Source: JAMXLO01 sp963749575 (lineage in GTDB: Bacteria > Pseudomonadota > Alphaproteobacteria > Acetobacterales > Acetobacteraceae). Taken from it: a stretch of DNA of 64,000 nucleotides. Below, one piece after another: positions 63,828-64,000 of the stretch. How positions within the stretch are numbered: the stretch's first letter is position 1; each line of letters starts with the position of its first letter. Position numbers and translations under genes: made by a program. The notes under the pieces are model-generated. The model saw only the letters and a program-made list of their open reading frames with translations, was not told where the DNA came from and searched no databases. The stretch spans positions 434,001-498,000 of the forward strand of contig CAVVNM010000014.1 of the NCBI GenBank assembly GCA_963749575.1. Direction: 5' to 3'.

Positions 63828-64000
63828 ATGCTACTGGCCGGTGATATCGGCGGAACGAAGACCTTGCTCGCACTCTATGCACCCTCGTCAGGGGTGAGAC
63901 AGCCGGTCGCAGAAGCGGAGTTCCATAGCGGCAGCTACCCCGGCCTGGATGCCATTGCGCGTGAATTCCTGACGCGACAGAACCAGACCGCCGAGTATGC
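63828..64000 (+). CDS. glk: Glucokinase, N-terminal part (runs off window)
   Basis: The first 57 residues are visible: MLLAGDIGGTKTLLALYAP opens with the GDIGGTKT phosphate-binding motif of bacterial glucokinases (Glk/ROK-like ASKHA fold), followed by AEAEFHSGSYPGLDAIAREFL, the usual second strand and helix. The enzyme phosphorylates glucose using ATP. The frame is open to the end of the window. Confidence 0.85.
   Translation, partial: MLLAGDIGGTKTLLALYAPSSGVRQPVAEAEFHSGSYPGLDAIAREFLTRQNQTAEY

Overview
The window is about 64 kb of GC-rich bacterial DNA. It looks alphaproteobacterial, most likely Acetobacteraceae or another member of the Rhodospirillales. This is an inference from the high GC content, twin-arginine-type substrate-binding proteins, hopanoid genes (hpnI, hpnJ, hpnN, hpnM), a DUF1150-like protein and ATGA-coupled operons. 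No rRNA, replication origin or CRISPR array was seen. One tRNA gene (Leu, anticodon TAA) is present.

Left part (1-9.7 kb): the 3' end of an M17 aminopeptidase, a MarR regulator, a WecA/MraY-like glycosyl-1-phosphate transferase, two tandem paralogous substrate-binding proteins without a transporter, and a surface-polysaccharide block. That block holds a CapD/FlaA1-type nucleotide-sugar dehydratase with one frameshift and a DegT/DnrJ aminotransferase with several. Middle-left (9.7-28 kb): tRNA-Leu, a Crp/Fnr regulator, and a five-gene operon that couples a dipeptide-type ABC importer to a SnaA/NtaA-type flavin monooxygenase. Then come Ogt DNA repair, an MFS pump, MmsA, a glutaminyl cyclase, a DmpA-type peptidase, a DUF169 protein, the hopanoid head-group genes hpnI-hpnJ, and a ketopantoate-reductase-like protein.

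Centre (28-37 kb): a SNF2-family helicase followed by a zinc-binding partner of unknown function, murJ-gpsA (peptidoglycan lipid II flipping and glycerol-3-phosphate synthesis), and an MFS transporter coupled to a GSA-type class III aminotransferase.

Right part (37-64 kb): this reads as an accessory, decaying region. It contains a solo IS701-family end, a MOSC/ferredoxin-reductase/2Fe-2S fusion, a truncated DHA2 pump, a beta-carbonic anhydrase with an octanucleotide repeat inside its frame, and a transketolase. Next is a nested group made of an IS6-family fragment, a 258-bp MITE-like element and a 1455-bp IS701-family element with CTAG target duplication. Beyond it are paired acyl-CoA dehydrogenases, a wrecked persulfide dioxygenase, a 1-Cys peroxiredoxin, and a large winged-helix/degenerate-cyclase/AAA/TPR regulator. 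The window ends with a beta-propeller esterase-like protein, an S41 protease, a hopanoid transport locus (hpnN frameshifted, hpnM degraded), a decayed rpoH-like sigma gene, an enoyl-CoA hydratase, a DUF4331 fragment and the start of a glucokinase.

Many otherwise recognisable genes carry single-base indels, most of them one extra base. Real gene decay and consensus sequence errors cannot be separated from this sequence alone. Internal deletions (hpnM, persulfide dioxygenase) and truncations (DHA2 pump, IS6 fragment) are not explained by base-calling errors and support real decay in the right half.
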